Shown: piece after piece, positions 37,238 to 44,979 of the stretch | How positions within the stretch are numbered: the first letter of the stretch is position 1 | Layout of the letters: each line of letters starts with the position of its first letter | From: Hymenobacter sedentarius | Lineage (GTDB): Bacteria; Bacteroidota; Bacteroidia; Cytophagales; Hymenobacteraceae | Length of the DNA: 64,000 nucleotides | Assembly: GCF_001507645.1 (NCBI RefSeq) | Contig: NZ_CP013909.1 | Location: 3,658,001 to 3,722,000, forward strand | Direction of reading: 5' to 3' | Position numbers and translations under genes: made by a program | The notes under the pieces: model-generated | What the model was told of the DNA's origin: nothing | The model's database searches: none | What the model saw: the letters and a program-made list of their open reading frames with translations, nothing else

Positions 37238-37588
37238 ATGGCCAAGTCCGAAACCGATAATTCCAGCCCCCGTCTCACGAAGGTCAATCCGACGGTACGC
37301 GCTATCCCTGAACGTTCTGTAGCCAAGCGCGAAGTCAATTACACCAGCGTCAGCATCTCCAAGACCGCGTTGCCCAAGATTGCGCAGCTCAAGGAGATAG
37401 CGCTAAAAGAGATGCAACCCGCCCTTAGCACCCAAATGGTGATGGATTTTGCCGTCGAAATGGCGATGCGGCACCAAGACGAACTGGTTGCGTACGCCCG
37501 CCGCAACACCGTAGACCCGCGGGTGGCCCAATTTTTACGTTTACAGGAAGAACTAGCCGCCGCAGGGTTACTGCCTGAGCAGAAGTAG
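37238..37588 (+). CDS. Small basic protein of unknown function
   Basis: A 116-residue soluble protein, N-terminus polar and basic, C-terminus helical (KIAQLKEIALKEMQPALSTQ and RVAQFLRLQEELAAAGLLPE). The NYTSVSISKTALPKIAQLKE block looks like the strand-helix start of a ribbon-helix-helix DNA-binding fold, but this is weak. It has its own host-type promoter box and a terminator, as expected for a regulator expressed from the integrated state. No name can be given. Confidence 0.55.
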   Translation: MAKSETDNSSPRLTKVNPTVRAIPERSVAKREVNYTSVSISKTALPKIAQLKEIALKEMQPALSTQMVMDFAVEMAMRHQDELVAYARRNTVDPRVAQFLRLQEELAAAGLLPEQK

Positions 37589-37617
37589 GATAGCCATTTT
37601 TAAGCAATGAAATCAAG

Positions 37618-37649
37618 CCCGGCTGTTTATTGCAGTCGGGTTATTTTTT
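37618..37649 (+). terminator. Terminator after the 116-residue gene
   Basis: CCCGGCTG and CAGTCGGG (one G-T pair) enclose TTTATTG, followed by TTATTTTTT. Confidence 0.8.
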
Positions 37650-37720
37650 GCAAATTATTTGGTGGATTAAAATGAAACCCCCATCTTTACGGCACGAAAG
37701 GGCAAATGAAGTTTTGTCTT

Positions 37721-37773
37721 GATGTCATTGAGAGGGTGCAAATGGCAACGCTGGTTGCTATCTCAATAACATC
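37721..37773. other. Two-tier hairpin in the non-coding region before the early genes
   Basis: GATGTCATTGAGA pairs with TCTCAATAACATC (12 of 13), and inside it GCAAC pairs with GTTGC around GCTG. There is no T-tract. The surrounding 37,650-38,100 has no convincing gene, so this may be a structured RNA or a protein-binding site. Confidence 0.4.
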
Positions 37774-37930
37774 TAGTCGGCGCTGACCTCAAACGCGAGC
37801 AGCAACTTAAACCACCGTTGAAAGTAGTAGTGTGCCCTCGCATTGAGCGAACAAAAGCCTCTGGTAAAGGCAGCGCACTTGTATGAGTACTTACCGAACG
37901 TGCCTTGAAGAAGCACGTGCGGGCACCCCC

Positions 37931-38069
37931 TTGCCTAAAAATTAGGCAAGGCCATTATCCCAACCCTTTGACCGACAGGCCTATGGAGCACTAAAGCAGT
38001 TGAAAATTACCGCTGGCCAGCACCCTTGCCGGGGTGCTGAACGGCATCGCTTTGCCTAAAAAACAGGCA
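37931..38069. repeat. Repeated TTGCCTAAAAA..AGGCA elements around a hairpin
   Basis: TTGCCTAA-AAA-TTAGGCAA at 37931-37949 is a perfect inverted repeat. TTGCCTAAAAAACAGGCA at 38052-38069 is a near copy. Between them CAGCACCC and GGGTGCTG (38018-38039) make another hairpin. The set lies just upstream of the 327-residue gene and could be operator sites. Confidence 0.45.
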
Positions 38070-38105
38070 CCGCAACACACCAAAACGCATGCACATGCAT
38101 TTTTT

Positions 38106-39089
38106 ATGGACACGAAAGTAACACAAAATACCGAACTGCTGGCAGCAGGAGTTCACAGCAGCTACGTCGATTACGAAGCCTTATCCTATGAAGAGCGGTA
38201 CGGTGGCCTGCACGACGATGACTATTACGATGATGAATTCGATGACAATTACGCTCCTTCGCCGCTGCGGGAGGAACCTGTAAAGCCCTCGGCCTACGTG
38301 CCGGGTACCCGGTCAAACTGGCTGCGTGAAGCATACGCCCGCATGGCTGGACTTAACGTGCGCCAGGAGCGGAACATCGCCAACAAGTTGTTTGCGGGGG
38401 TGCGGCCGGAAACCGAACTACCCGGCGAAGAGACCCCGCGGAAGCACATCATCAAAACGCAAACAGCCAACGGTTTGCTGCGCAGTAGAATCGGAAGAAT
38501 GACTTTCTACTCGCGGAAGGACTTGCTGTATTATGCCAAAAGCATCGCCGACACCTACGAAGACTTTGAGCTGATACAAGGGACTAACGGGTACTTCTTT
38601 CGGTCGATGCTGTTTCAATGCGGCTATACCGATGAGCACGTGAAAGGCGCCGTCTTCTTTGCGCCTTTTAAAACCAAGTTCGCCGAGCGCGTGCTGTGCT
38701 TCATAACCGAAGACGATGAGGTGGCGAGCGCGGAATTCCTGGACGTCGTGGTGCGCCGCGTTCCGGCTACCCCGATTGCTGCGGCCGAGGTGCCGAAGGC
38801 GTTTTATCGCGGCAAGAGGCGGGTGATTACCAAGGAAGAACGTGAAGATGCGCGTTGTGAAGTGGAACGGCGCAAGCAATACCGCATCACGCAGGCACAG
38901 AATGCGGAAAAGGTGAAGGCCTACCGGCTCATGCTGGAGATGGGGCTCGACTTGGTGGCCGTGGCCAAAGAGCTGACAAACGCCCAGTCAGCGCCAGCGA
39001 GCACACCGGCTCCTTTGCCGGATGCCTACTACGCCAATCCGCAAAACATCCCTGAAGATTTCTTCGACGGCATCGAAGACATGGACTAA
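38106..39089 (+). CDS. Phage-like protein of unknown function, acidic N-terminus
   Basis: A 327-residue soluble protein. Residues 30-60 are very acidic and tyrosine-rich (GLHDDDYYDDEFDDNY); the middle looks folded (RIGRMTFYSRKDLLYYAKSI, then LIQGTNGYFFRSMLFQCGY); the C-terminus is a basic helical part (KRRVITKEEREDARCEVERR). The ATG at 38106 is preferred; an upstream in-frame codon lies inside the repeated elements. It is the first of a run of co-directed accessory genes. No family recognised. Confidence 0.65.
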   Translation: MDTKVTQNTELLAAGVHSSYVDYEALSYEERYGGLHDDDYYDDEFDDNYAPSPLREEPVKPSAYVPGTRSNWLREAYARMAGLNVRQERNIANKLFAGVRPETELPGEETPRKHIIKTQTANGLLRSRIGRMTFYSRKDLLYYAKSIADTYEDFELIQGTNGYFFRSMLFQCGYTDEHVKGAVFFAPFKTKFAERVLCFITEDDEVASAEFLDVVVRRVPATPIAAAEVPKAFYRGKRRVITKEEREDARCEVERRKQYRITQAQNAEKVKAYRLMLEMGLDLVAVAKELTNAQSAPASTPAPLPDAYYANPQNIPEDFFDGIEDMD

Positions 39090-39266
39090 TTCTCCCCACA
39101 CACCATCATGAAAACCAGTACCACCACAATCATTCCCGCGAACATTCAGCGGTACCTCCCGGCTTGCAAGTTCAACGCCACCTCTTACTTCACGCCAATT
39201 TCCGGCCGTGACATCGACCACATCGTTGCAGCCATCGCGGTTGGGCCAGCAGGCGTGGACGAACTA

Positions 39267-40083
39267 GGGAGTGTTTACAGTTAGAGCCAGGTTAAAGCTG
39301 CAACTAAGCAGCAAGTAGCAAAGTAGTTGGCGGCGCGTTTGTCGAATCGGGTAGCTACGGCCCGAAAGCGTTTTAAGCCATTAATAGCCCGTTCGATGTG
39401 GTTGCGCTCTTTGTAGCTTTCAGCGTCATGCGCCAACGGGACCGTGCGGTTTTTCTTGCCGGGAATCACGGCCGTGGCCCCTGCCTGCTGGATTTGGGCG
39501 CGCACGTAGCCCGCGTCGTAGGCCCGGTCGGCCAGCACCGCCTGCCCCGGGCGCAAGTGCTGCACCAGCAACCCGAGCGCTTGCGGGCAATCCCCCGCGT
39601 GGCCCCCGGTCAGGGCCAGGGCGCAAATGCGGCCCTGCGCGTCGCAACTCAGGTGGAGTTTGGTCGTGAAGCCGCCGCGGCTGCGGCCGAGCGCCTGCCC
39701 GCAAGGGCTGTCTTTTTTTTCGCGCCGGCGGCCACCTGGTGCGCCCGTACGGTGGTGGAATCGACCAGCAGGCGGTGCAAGCCGGCTTCCTGTTGCACTT
39801 GGGCCAGCACCCGGGGCCATACCCCGGCTTGCCGCCAGCGGCGAAACCGGGCGTACACCGTGTGCCAGGGCCCAAACCGCTCGGCCGGCAAATCACGCCA
39901 CGAGACGCCGCAACGGGCCCGCCAGAGCACGGCTTCCACGAACAAGCGCGTGTCTTTGGCCGTCGTGCCCGGCGAACTTTCTTGGCCCGGCAGCAACGGC
40001 GAAAGCTTCGCCCACTGCGCATCGGTCAATAAACTCCGGTCTTTATTCATGCTCAAAGGTCGACCTTAACTGTAAACACTCCC
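39267..40083 (-). mobile_element. IS5-family insertion sequence, 817 bp
   Basis: The element has terminal inverted repeats GGGAGTGTTTACAGTTA (left) and TTAACTGTAAACACTCCC (right), differing little, and a TA duplication on both sides (39265-39266 and 40084-40085), so the original target was CTAG. The TA duplication in a YTAR target and the split transposase fit the IS427 group of IS5. It looks complete and recently inserted, because it cut an otherwise intact frame. Confidence 0.88.
39281..40056 (-). CDS. IS5-family transposase in two overlapping frames
   Basis: The first frame (39649-40056) begins MSMNKDRSLLTDAQWAKLSP and holds WRDLPAERFGPWHTVYARFR and the first catalytic aspartate in LLVDSTTVRAHQ. 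The second frame (ending at 39281) holds LADRAYDAGYVR and the C-terminal ERNHIERAINGLKRFRAVAT with the catalytic glutamate. The frames overlap at a run of eight A residues (39713-39720 on the minus strand), an evident slippage site, so the full DDE transposase of about 258 residues needs frameshifting. Confidence 0.85.
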
Positions 40084-40322
40084 TAGTTGCTTACCTGCAG
40101 TTGGTGCCCACCGCGCCAGCCGTCCAAGACCTCAAGCGGGCCGACGTAGTAATTGTCTTGCGGGGCTACGAGGAGGGCGGAACGCGATACCTCGGGTACA
40201 CCTACGCCCAATTCGAGGAAACCATGGAGCGACTGGGGCTGGAAGACCTTACCGACCCGTGGTTCTACGAGCTGTGGACGATAACCCTTTCACCACCGAG
40301 CACCGCGAAGGCTTAATCAACC

Positions 40323-40351
40323 AAAAAGGGCCGGGATTTTCCGGCCCTTTA
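40323..40351 (+). terminator. Terminator after the IS-split gene
   Basis: AAAGGGCCGG and CCGGCCCTTT form a perfect stem around GATTTT. Few T residues follow, so termination may be partial. Confidence 0.7.
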
Positions 40352-40369
40352 ACATCTAATAATCAAAAT

Positions 40370-40750
40370 ATGAACAACCATAAATATGACCAGCTCGCCG
40401 TGCCGATGATACAAATCGAACACGACAAAGACTACGAATGCATCAACCCCGAGGCCTGGGCCCTGTTCGATGTTATCACCTTTCACCACCGCGGCCCGAA
40501 GGGCATGACACAGCACCACTCCGTGCTGTACGATACCTACATCGTGCCCACGGGACTGCTGGTGCACGTCAACCCGGATACCAAGCGCGTGGTGGCCCAG
40601 GTGTGGAGCGAGGCCACGCAGCAGTTCCTGGAGCTGGAAATGACGGCCACCCAGTACCTGGAGTACCTCAAACCCGACGATTCCGGTTGGGCCGACATCG
40701 TGAACACCGTGCTCAGCGCGGGCGAGCCTTTTGTAGCCCCGTCTTTTTAA
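40370..40750 (+). CDS. Unrecognised phage-like protein
   Basis: A 126-residue acidic soluble protein starting MNNHKYDQLAVPMIQIEHDK. No cysteines or transmembrane helix; the sequence alternates strand-like segments (VITFHHRG, HSVLYDTYIVPTGLLVHVN) with a helical C-terminus (QYLEYLKPDDSGWADIVNTV). The ATG at 40370 is preferred to an upstream GTG that lies in the preceding terminator. It lies between the IS-split gene and the second HNH enzyme. Confidence 0.6.
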   Translation: MNNHKYDQLAVPMIQIEHDKDYECINPEAWALFDVITFHHRGPKGMTQHHSVLYDTYIVPTGLLVHVNPDTKRVVAQVWSEATQQFLELEMTATQYLEYLKPDDSGWADIVNTVLSAGEPFVAPSF

Positions 40751-40760
40751 TCACCCAACC

Positions 40761-40791
40761 TGAAGCCGGGAGCAACGATGCCCCGGCTTCA
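40761..40791 (+). terminator. Hairpin after the 126-residue gene
   Basis: TGAAGCCGGG and CCCGGCTTCA pair around AGCAACGATGC. No T-run follows, so it may be an mRNA-stabilising hairpin rather than a full terminator. Confidence 0.5.
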
Positions 40792-40806
40792 TAACCACCT
40801 ATTGAC

Positions 40807-41451
40807 ATGTCAACAAAAACACACTCCGCTTACAACCAACTTTCCGATCCGAACAAAGTCGCGTTGGGGACGCTGTCGCCCCTGTTGGAACCCTTCCCTT
40901 CCGAAGTACATGAATCCATAAATTCCATTTACGGACCGCGTGCGCTGTGGCCGGAACATGAATGGAAAGACGTACCTGGCTTCCCGAATTACCAGGCATC
41001 AAGCGGCGGGTTAGTCTGGAGCAACGACGCCGAGACCTTGTGCCATTTATACTCCGACAAAAAAGGAGGGAACATGGTCAAACTTGTAAACGGATATGAC
41101 CAAACTTGGATGGTCGTGCCTAAACTCATTGCCAGCTGCTTTGTCCCTAATGCCAATTTGCGTAACTCCTATGTGGTCCACATCAACGGCGTACGCACCG
41201 ATAACCGCGCCGCCAATTTGCGTTGGGCGCACCGGTCTGAACTGACCTTGGAATTACAGGCAGTAACCGATAAAAGGCTAAAAATGGGCCCCGGTGATTC
41301 TCCTTTTCATTTGAGCAAAGAAGACGTGCAGTTCATTCGTGAAGGGAACGCGGCCGGGGTTTCATCTTACGTGCTTGCCCGGGAGTTCGGGGTAAGCCGC
41401 ACTACCATTCTAAGCCTATTGCGCGGCGATACGCATCGGTTTCGAAACTAA
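40807..41451 (+). CDS. NUMOD4 / HNH endonuclease with HTH tail
   Basis: A 214-residue enzyme of the same design as the one at 31290. The NUMOD4 motif is HEWKDVPGFPNYQASSGG, the HNH core is VVHINGVRTDNRAANLRW, and the C-terminus is a helix-turn-helix (SSYVLAREFGVSRTTILSLL). The core has H for the expected NH pair (VVHINGV), so catalytic competence is uncertain. About 45 extra residues precede the NUMOD4 motif. The two endonucleases bracket the cargo zone. Confidence 0.85.
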   Translation: MSTKTHSAYNQLSDPNKVALGTLSPLLEPFPSEVHESINSIYGPRALWPEHEWKDVPGFPNYQASSGGLVWSNDAETLCHLYSDKKGGNMVKLVNGYDQTWMVVPKLIASCFVPNANLRNSYVVHINGVRTDNRAANLRWAHRSELTLELQAVTDKRLKMGPGDSPFHLSKEDVQFIREGNAAGVSSYVLAREFGVSRTTILSLLRGDTHRFRN

Positions 41452-41516
41452 CCACACCACGGCGATGGCCCCACTCCCTGGGCCGCGCTGGCGGGGGGGT
41501 GTGAGGAATGGAGAGA

Positions 41517-41556
41517 AGGAAGGATACCCTCCTTTATAGAACACTTTACGTACCTG
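41517..41556. repeat. 40-bp direct repeat, copy 1
   Basis: The 40 bases begin AGGAAGGATACCCTCCTTTA and end ACGTACCTG. A second copy with one mismatch is at 43384-43423. Each copy starts a non-coding leader of roughly 100-140 bases before a new gene. A short AAGG..CCTT hairpin is possible inside. Confidence 0.8.
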
Positions 41557-41620
41557 AAACCCCTTGAAAAAGAATCTGAAGATTTAGTGCAAACTATCTC
41601 AAGCGAGGCTGATACAAGTG

Positions 41621-41628
41621 ATATATAA
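41621..41628 (+). promoter_or_regulatory. ATATATAA box upstream of the 54-residue gene
   Basis: One of six ATATATA boxes found in phage intergenic DNA. It lies 32 bases upstream of the ATG at 41660. Confidence 0.4.
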
Positions 41629-41659
41629 ACTATAATAAAAATATAGCACATACATCATC

Positions 41660-41824
41660 ATGGCCCGCATCCAATCACTCGCCAAATCAAGAGTTAATCA
41701 GCGCGTTATCGCCACTACTGCCTCCCAACACCAAGAGCTGCTACAGCTACAGCGTCGTTTGAGCTTCGAGCAAGAGCGCAGCATTCCGATGCATGAGGTA
41801 ATCGCCTTCCTCTTGGCCAAGTAA
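41660..41824 (+). CDS. Small 54-residue protein
   Basis: ATG-started frame MARIQSLAKSRVNQRVIATT, then SQHQELLQLQRRLSFEQERS, ending IPMHEVIAFLLAK. It is basic, helical and too short to classify. It lies behind the 40-bp repeat and an ATATATAA box and before the possible polymerase gene, so it is likely real. Confidence 0.55.
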   Translation: MARIQSLAKSRVNQRVIATTASQHQELLQLQRRLSFEQERSIPMHEVIAFLLAK

Positions 41825-41933
41825 AGCAAGCAAGGCTACGTGCACCGAGGGCAACAGCTCGGTGAAGTTGGGGAGGAGTTCGAAAGCCTCCCCAACGCCT
41901 TCACGAATAAATCAACTGTTGCCTCTGAAGACA

Positions 41934-43385
41934 ATGCCCCGTAAGAAAACAAAACCACCCACCTGCGAAGGGTATCTACCCCGTGGCCTGCGAGCCACCG
42001 AACTGCACGACCTGTGCCATGGACTCCCCTTCGATGCAGACCGCATCGTGGTGTTCTTCAAGTTCCTTTACAACCGCACCCGCGGCATCAGCGACGGCCG
42101 CATCAATGCCGACGCCTTCGTCCAGATGCACTGGCAGCACATGGAAGAGCTGTTCAGCGCCAACAAGATCAAAGCCTACCGCGATTTCATGGTGGAGCAC
42201 GAGCTGATCGAGGTACAGAACGCCCACGCCTTTTCCAAGACGTCTACCCGCTACCGGGTGCACCCCCGCTGCACCCGCCCGCTCGACCTGTTCGACTTCT
42301 CGGCCCCCGCCTATACCCGCGTGGCCGTGACTTCCCCGCGTGCCATCCGGGCCAACCAGGCGTACAAGCAATTCAAGTTCGAGGAGATGCTCAGCCGCCT
42401 CCCCGCTCCCTACAACGTGCTGGCCCCACTCATGCGCCACATCGAGGTGGTCAACGACGCGCCCGAGGCCCGGGCCATTCTGGATGCGCTCCACAACAAC
42501 CCCAAGTACAAGGACAAGTACGAATTCGACGCCCAACTCGAAGCCATTAAGTCAAGAGAAACCGAGTACTACTTCGCTTGCAACTTCGGCCGCCGCTTTC
42601 ACAGCCAGTACACAAGCCTCAAGAAAGAGCTGCGCCAGCTCTTGCGCTTTCCCGGCTGCAACGAGGTAATGGCCGAGCTCGACATCGTCAACAGCCAGCC
42701 CTGGATCACTTCCATCGTGGACGAGGCACTGGTCAAGAAATATGTGCCCGAAGCCTACGAGGAAGTAAAGCACATCCTGAACAGTGCCTACACCAAGGCC
42801 GCGGATTTCAACGCCTACCGGTTGCTCTGCGCCAACGGCACGGTGTACGAGCGTTGGATGGAGTTGCTTGTGGAGCATATAGGCGACGACTGGCGAGCCC
42901 AGATCATCGCCCTTGACGCTGAGTATAATTACGAGGACAGCGATGCCCAGGACGTCGAAATCGATGACCGCAGCCTATCCAAGATCCTGTTCTTCCGCGT
43001 GATTTTCGCCAAGCAGGAAGGCACTGTCATGAAGAACGGCAAGACCGCTAAACTGCCTGAGAATTTCAGCATCCTCAACGATGCATTCAAAGCCGAGTGG
43101 CCATCGGTATGGCAGTTTTTCGCAGCCATTAAGAAGACCCGACTGACTTGCAACAACAGCAAGAAAGAAGGAGCCCACTCCAACCTGGCCTTGCTCATGC
43201 AGCGCATCGAGTCCAGCATCATGCAAGCCTTTCTGATCAAGTGCCTGGAGAACGGCATCAACGACATCGTGCCCATTTACGACGGGGCACTGGTGAAACA
43301 GGCCGACCTCGCGTTCGCCAAAGAGCTGTTCCTCGAGGTTGTCCAGGAATCGGGAGCCCAAACCGAACCGAGGGTCAAGGGATAG
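41934..43385 (+). CDS. Large phage protein with possible family-A polymerase palm signature
   Basis: A 483-residue protein with no family I can name. Three blocks in the right order resemble family-A (Pol I / T7) polymerase motifs. AELDIVNSQPWI around D250 recalls motif A. RSLSKILFFRVIF keeps R346, K350, F354 and F358 at the +0, +4, +8 and +12 spacing of motif B (Klenow R754, K758, F762, Y766). PIYDGALV with Y449-D450 recalls motif C. Before motif A is GRRFHSQYTSLKKELRQLL, and before motif C is HSNLALLMQRIESSIM. The N-terminal 200 residues are helical and unknown. The start MPRKKTKPP is preferred to an upstream GTG. If right, it would be a phage replication enzyme. Confidence 0.55.
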   Translation: MPRKKTKPPTCEGYLPRGLRATELHDLCHGLPFDADRIVVFFKFLYNRTRGISDGRINADAFVQMHWQHMEELFSANKIKAYRDFMVEHELIEVQNAHAFSKTSTRYRVHPRCTRPLDLFDFSAPAYTRVAVTSPRAIRANQAYKQFKFEEMLSRLPAPYNVLAPLMRHIEVVNDAPEARAILDALHNNPKYKDKYEFDAQLEAIKSRETEYYFACNFGRRFHSQYTSLKKELRQLLRFPGCNEVMAELDIVNSQPWITSIVDEALVKKYVPEAYEEVKHILNSAYTKAADFNAYRLLCANGTVYERWMELLVEHIGDDWRAQIIALDAEYNYEDSDAQDVEIDDRSLSKILFFRVIFAKQEGTVMKNGKTAKLPENFSILNDAFKAEWPSVWQFFAAIKKTRLTCNNSKKEGAHSNLALLMQRIESSIMQAFLIKCLENGINDIVPIYDGALVKQADLAFAKELFLEVVQESGAQTEPRVKG

Positions 43386-43423
43386 GAAGGATACCCTCCT
43401 TTATAGAACACTTTCCGTACCTG
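43384..43423. repeat. 40-bp direct repeat, copy 2
   Basis: The sequence equals the copy at 41517 apart from one base (TTTCCG for TTTACG). It starts inside the stop codon of the polymerase-like gene and precedes the 230-residue gene by 140 bases. Confidence 0.8.
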
Positions 43424-43562
43424 CTCCCCCTTCGCTGGCACCAGCTATGCGAATGGCACCAGTGTGTCCACCAGAGTCGGGGATTATAAGCCCTAATGGC
43501 CAGTCTTTCAGCTGATTCTGTGATACAACTTTTACAAAAAAATTAAAACAACCACCTTCATC

Positions 43563-44255
43563 ATGCCCAAGAGTAAAACCCGTCGCAAAGCGACAAACAA
43601 GGCCCCCAAAAAGGCTGCTGCCTCTAAACCTCCCTTGCAAAAGGTAACCATCACCCAGGACCCGATTACCTGGGTCCAGCACATGTTCAAGACGATGGAA
43701 GAACTCTTGCCCGAGGCCGAATACGCCGACGAGCTCGAAGAAACCAAACGCGACCTGCTGGGTGAAAACGACTTCTACACCGCCGAGGAACGCGACGAGC
43801 TGGGTTTTCCGCATCCCATCGAATACCACGAGCTGGAGTTCAACGACGAGGTGTTGCGCCGCGACAAGGCGTTGGGCGACCTGAACTTGATGACGCTGGC
43901 CAACGACGTGATCAGCATCTGGGTGCCGCGGTTTGAAGACCCAGAACTGACACAAGCTGCTCATGCTGGGGTGCAAGATTTCATGACGTCGATGGAAAAC
44001 TTTGTGAACCACGCCAGCGGGGTTAAAAACGCCAAGTACACTGTCACGAACGACCAGCACGAGCTGCGTTGGGCGCCCCGCAAGGCCATCGTCGTGAATG
44101 AGTGGAGCGTCAAGACCGCCCTCGCCATCGACCTCTACCACCAGCGGCCCAACGACCACGACTTTGTGCTGGAAGCCACCTCGATGATCCACGTGCACGA
44201 GAGCTTTCAAAAGACCTACCTCAACAAGCTGTTTTTGCGACCGCTTGCCAAATAA
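43563..44255 (+). CDS. Unrecognised phage-like protein with basic N-terminus
   Basis: A 230-residue protein. The first 30 residues are strongly basic (MPKSKTRRKATNKAPKKAAA), a nucleic-acid-binding-like tail. The rest is acidic and helical, with HMFKTMEELLPEAEYADELE and WVPRFEDPELTQAAHAGV. No signal peptide or transmembrane helix. It is followed closely by a 168-residue gene, probably in one transcript. Confidence 0.6.
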   Translation: MPKSKTRRKATNKAPKKAAASKPPLQKVTITQDPITWVQHMFKTMEELLPEAEYADELEETKRDLLGENDFYTAEERDELGFPHPIEYHELEFNDEVLRRDKALGDLNLMTLANDVISIWVPRFEDPELTQAAHAGVQDFMTSMENFVNHASGVKNAKYTVTNDQHELRWAPRKAIVVNEWSVKTALAIDLYHQRPNDHDFVLEATSMIHVHESFQKTYLNKLFLRPLAK

Positions 44256-44273
44256 CCACCCCCCAACCCCCAT

Positions 44274-44780
44274 ATGGAAGATTCATATTTTGACGGCCTG
44301 GAAGAAGCCGTGACCGATTACAACACCCGCAAGCTGGTGCCCAAGCAGCACAAGTACGAGCTGGTGACCGGCGCCCTGTACTACACCAGCACGGAGCTGA
44401 CGCCCGAACAACTGGCCGACCAGAACGCGCTGGCCCTCGCGTCGCTGCGGGAATCGCTGCCGGTGTACGAGGAAGAGGTGGACCGATTCATTGCGAACCG
44501 CAGCCTCAACCAAATCATGCAGTTCTACCTGAACCGCGAGGACAGCAAGTTCATGGCCGTGGAAGCCTTTGTGCAGCGGGTAGAGGACGACCTGATCGAG
44601 AACCTGGACGAGGACATTTCCCGGTTTCGGGGCATGGTCACCGTGGGCGAGCCCTACGCCCAGAAAGCCGAAGACCTCTTGCAATACGTGCACGGCGCCA
44701 TTGTCGAGCTGCGCGAAGGCCGGGAAGTGGTGCAGGGCATCCGCTACTATCGCAACTGCCAGCTCCTGTTGGCTAAGTAA
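44274..44780 (+). CDS. Unrecognised acidic helical protein
   Basis: A 168-residue, highly acidic, almost wholly helical protein (LPVYEEEVDRFIANRSLNQI, then EDLLQYVHGAIVELREGREV). No recognised domain. It starts 18 bases after the previous gene and ends before a terminator. Confidence 0.6.
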   Translation: MEDSYFDGLEEAVTDYNTRKLVPKQHKYELVTGALYYTSTELTPEQLADQNALALASLRESLPVYEEEVDRFIANRSLNQIMQFYLNREDSKFMAVEAFVQRVEDDLIENLDEDISRFRGMVTVGEPYAQKAEDLLQYVHGAIVELREGREVVQGIRYYRNCQLLLAK

Positions 44781-44818
44781 GCAAGTTGTCTTACGTGCCT
44801 TTGGGTAGTAAATCATTG

Positions 44819-44848
44819 AAAAACCCGGTCACCACGACTGGGTTTTTT
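44819..44848 (+). terminator. Terminator after the 168-residue gene
   Basis: AAAACCCGGTC and GACTGGGTTTT (one G-T pair) surround ACCAC and are followed by T residues. Confidence 0.85.
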
Positions 44849-44979
44849 CATGCCCAACACCAAAACGAATAACGGCATCACTTTGAAGTCTTTACGGCCA
44901 AACCAATCCCTGGATTGGCCTTATAATCCATGTAATTTCTACTAATCACAAGGGCTTATACGCCTTTAACCCCCACATC

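Larger units (their letters stand above)
39108..40316 (+). pseudogene. Phage-like gene split by an IS5-family insertion
   Basis: The gene begins MKTSTTTIIPANIQRYLPAC and is cut after codon 53 (VDEL) by the element at 39267-40083. Removing the element and one TA of the duplication joins the frame exactly, giving LVAYLQLVPTAPAVQDLKRA, then LRGYEEGGTRYLGYTYAQFE and a stop at 40316: 129 residues in all, with no frame error. So the gene was intact until the insertion. Its function is unknown. Confidence 0.85.

Noticed and set aside
39398..40069. Plus-strand frames across the insertion sequence
   Set aside because: Antisense to the transposase, whose DDE motifs are clear.
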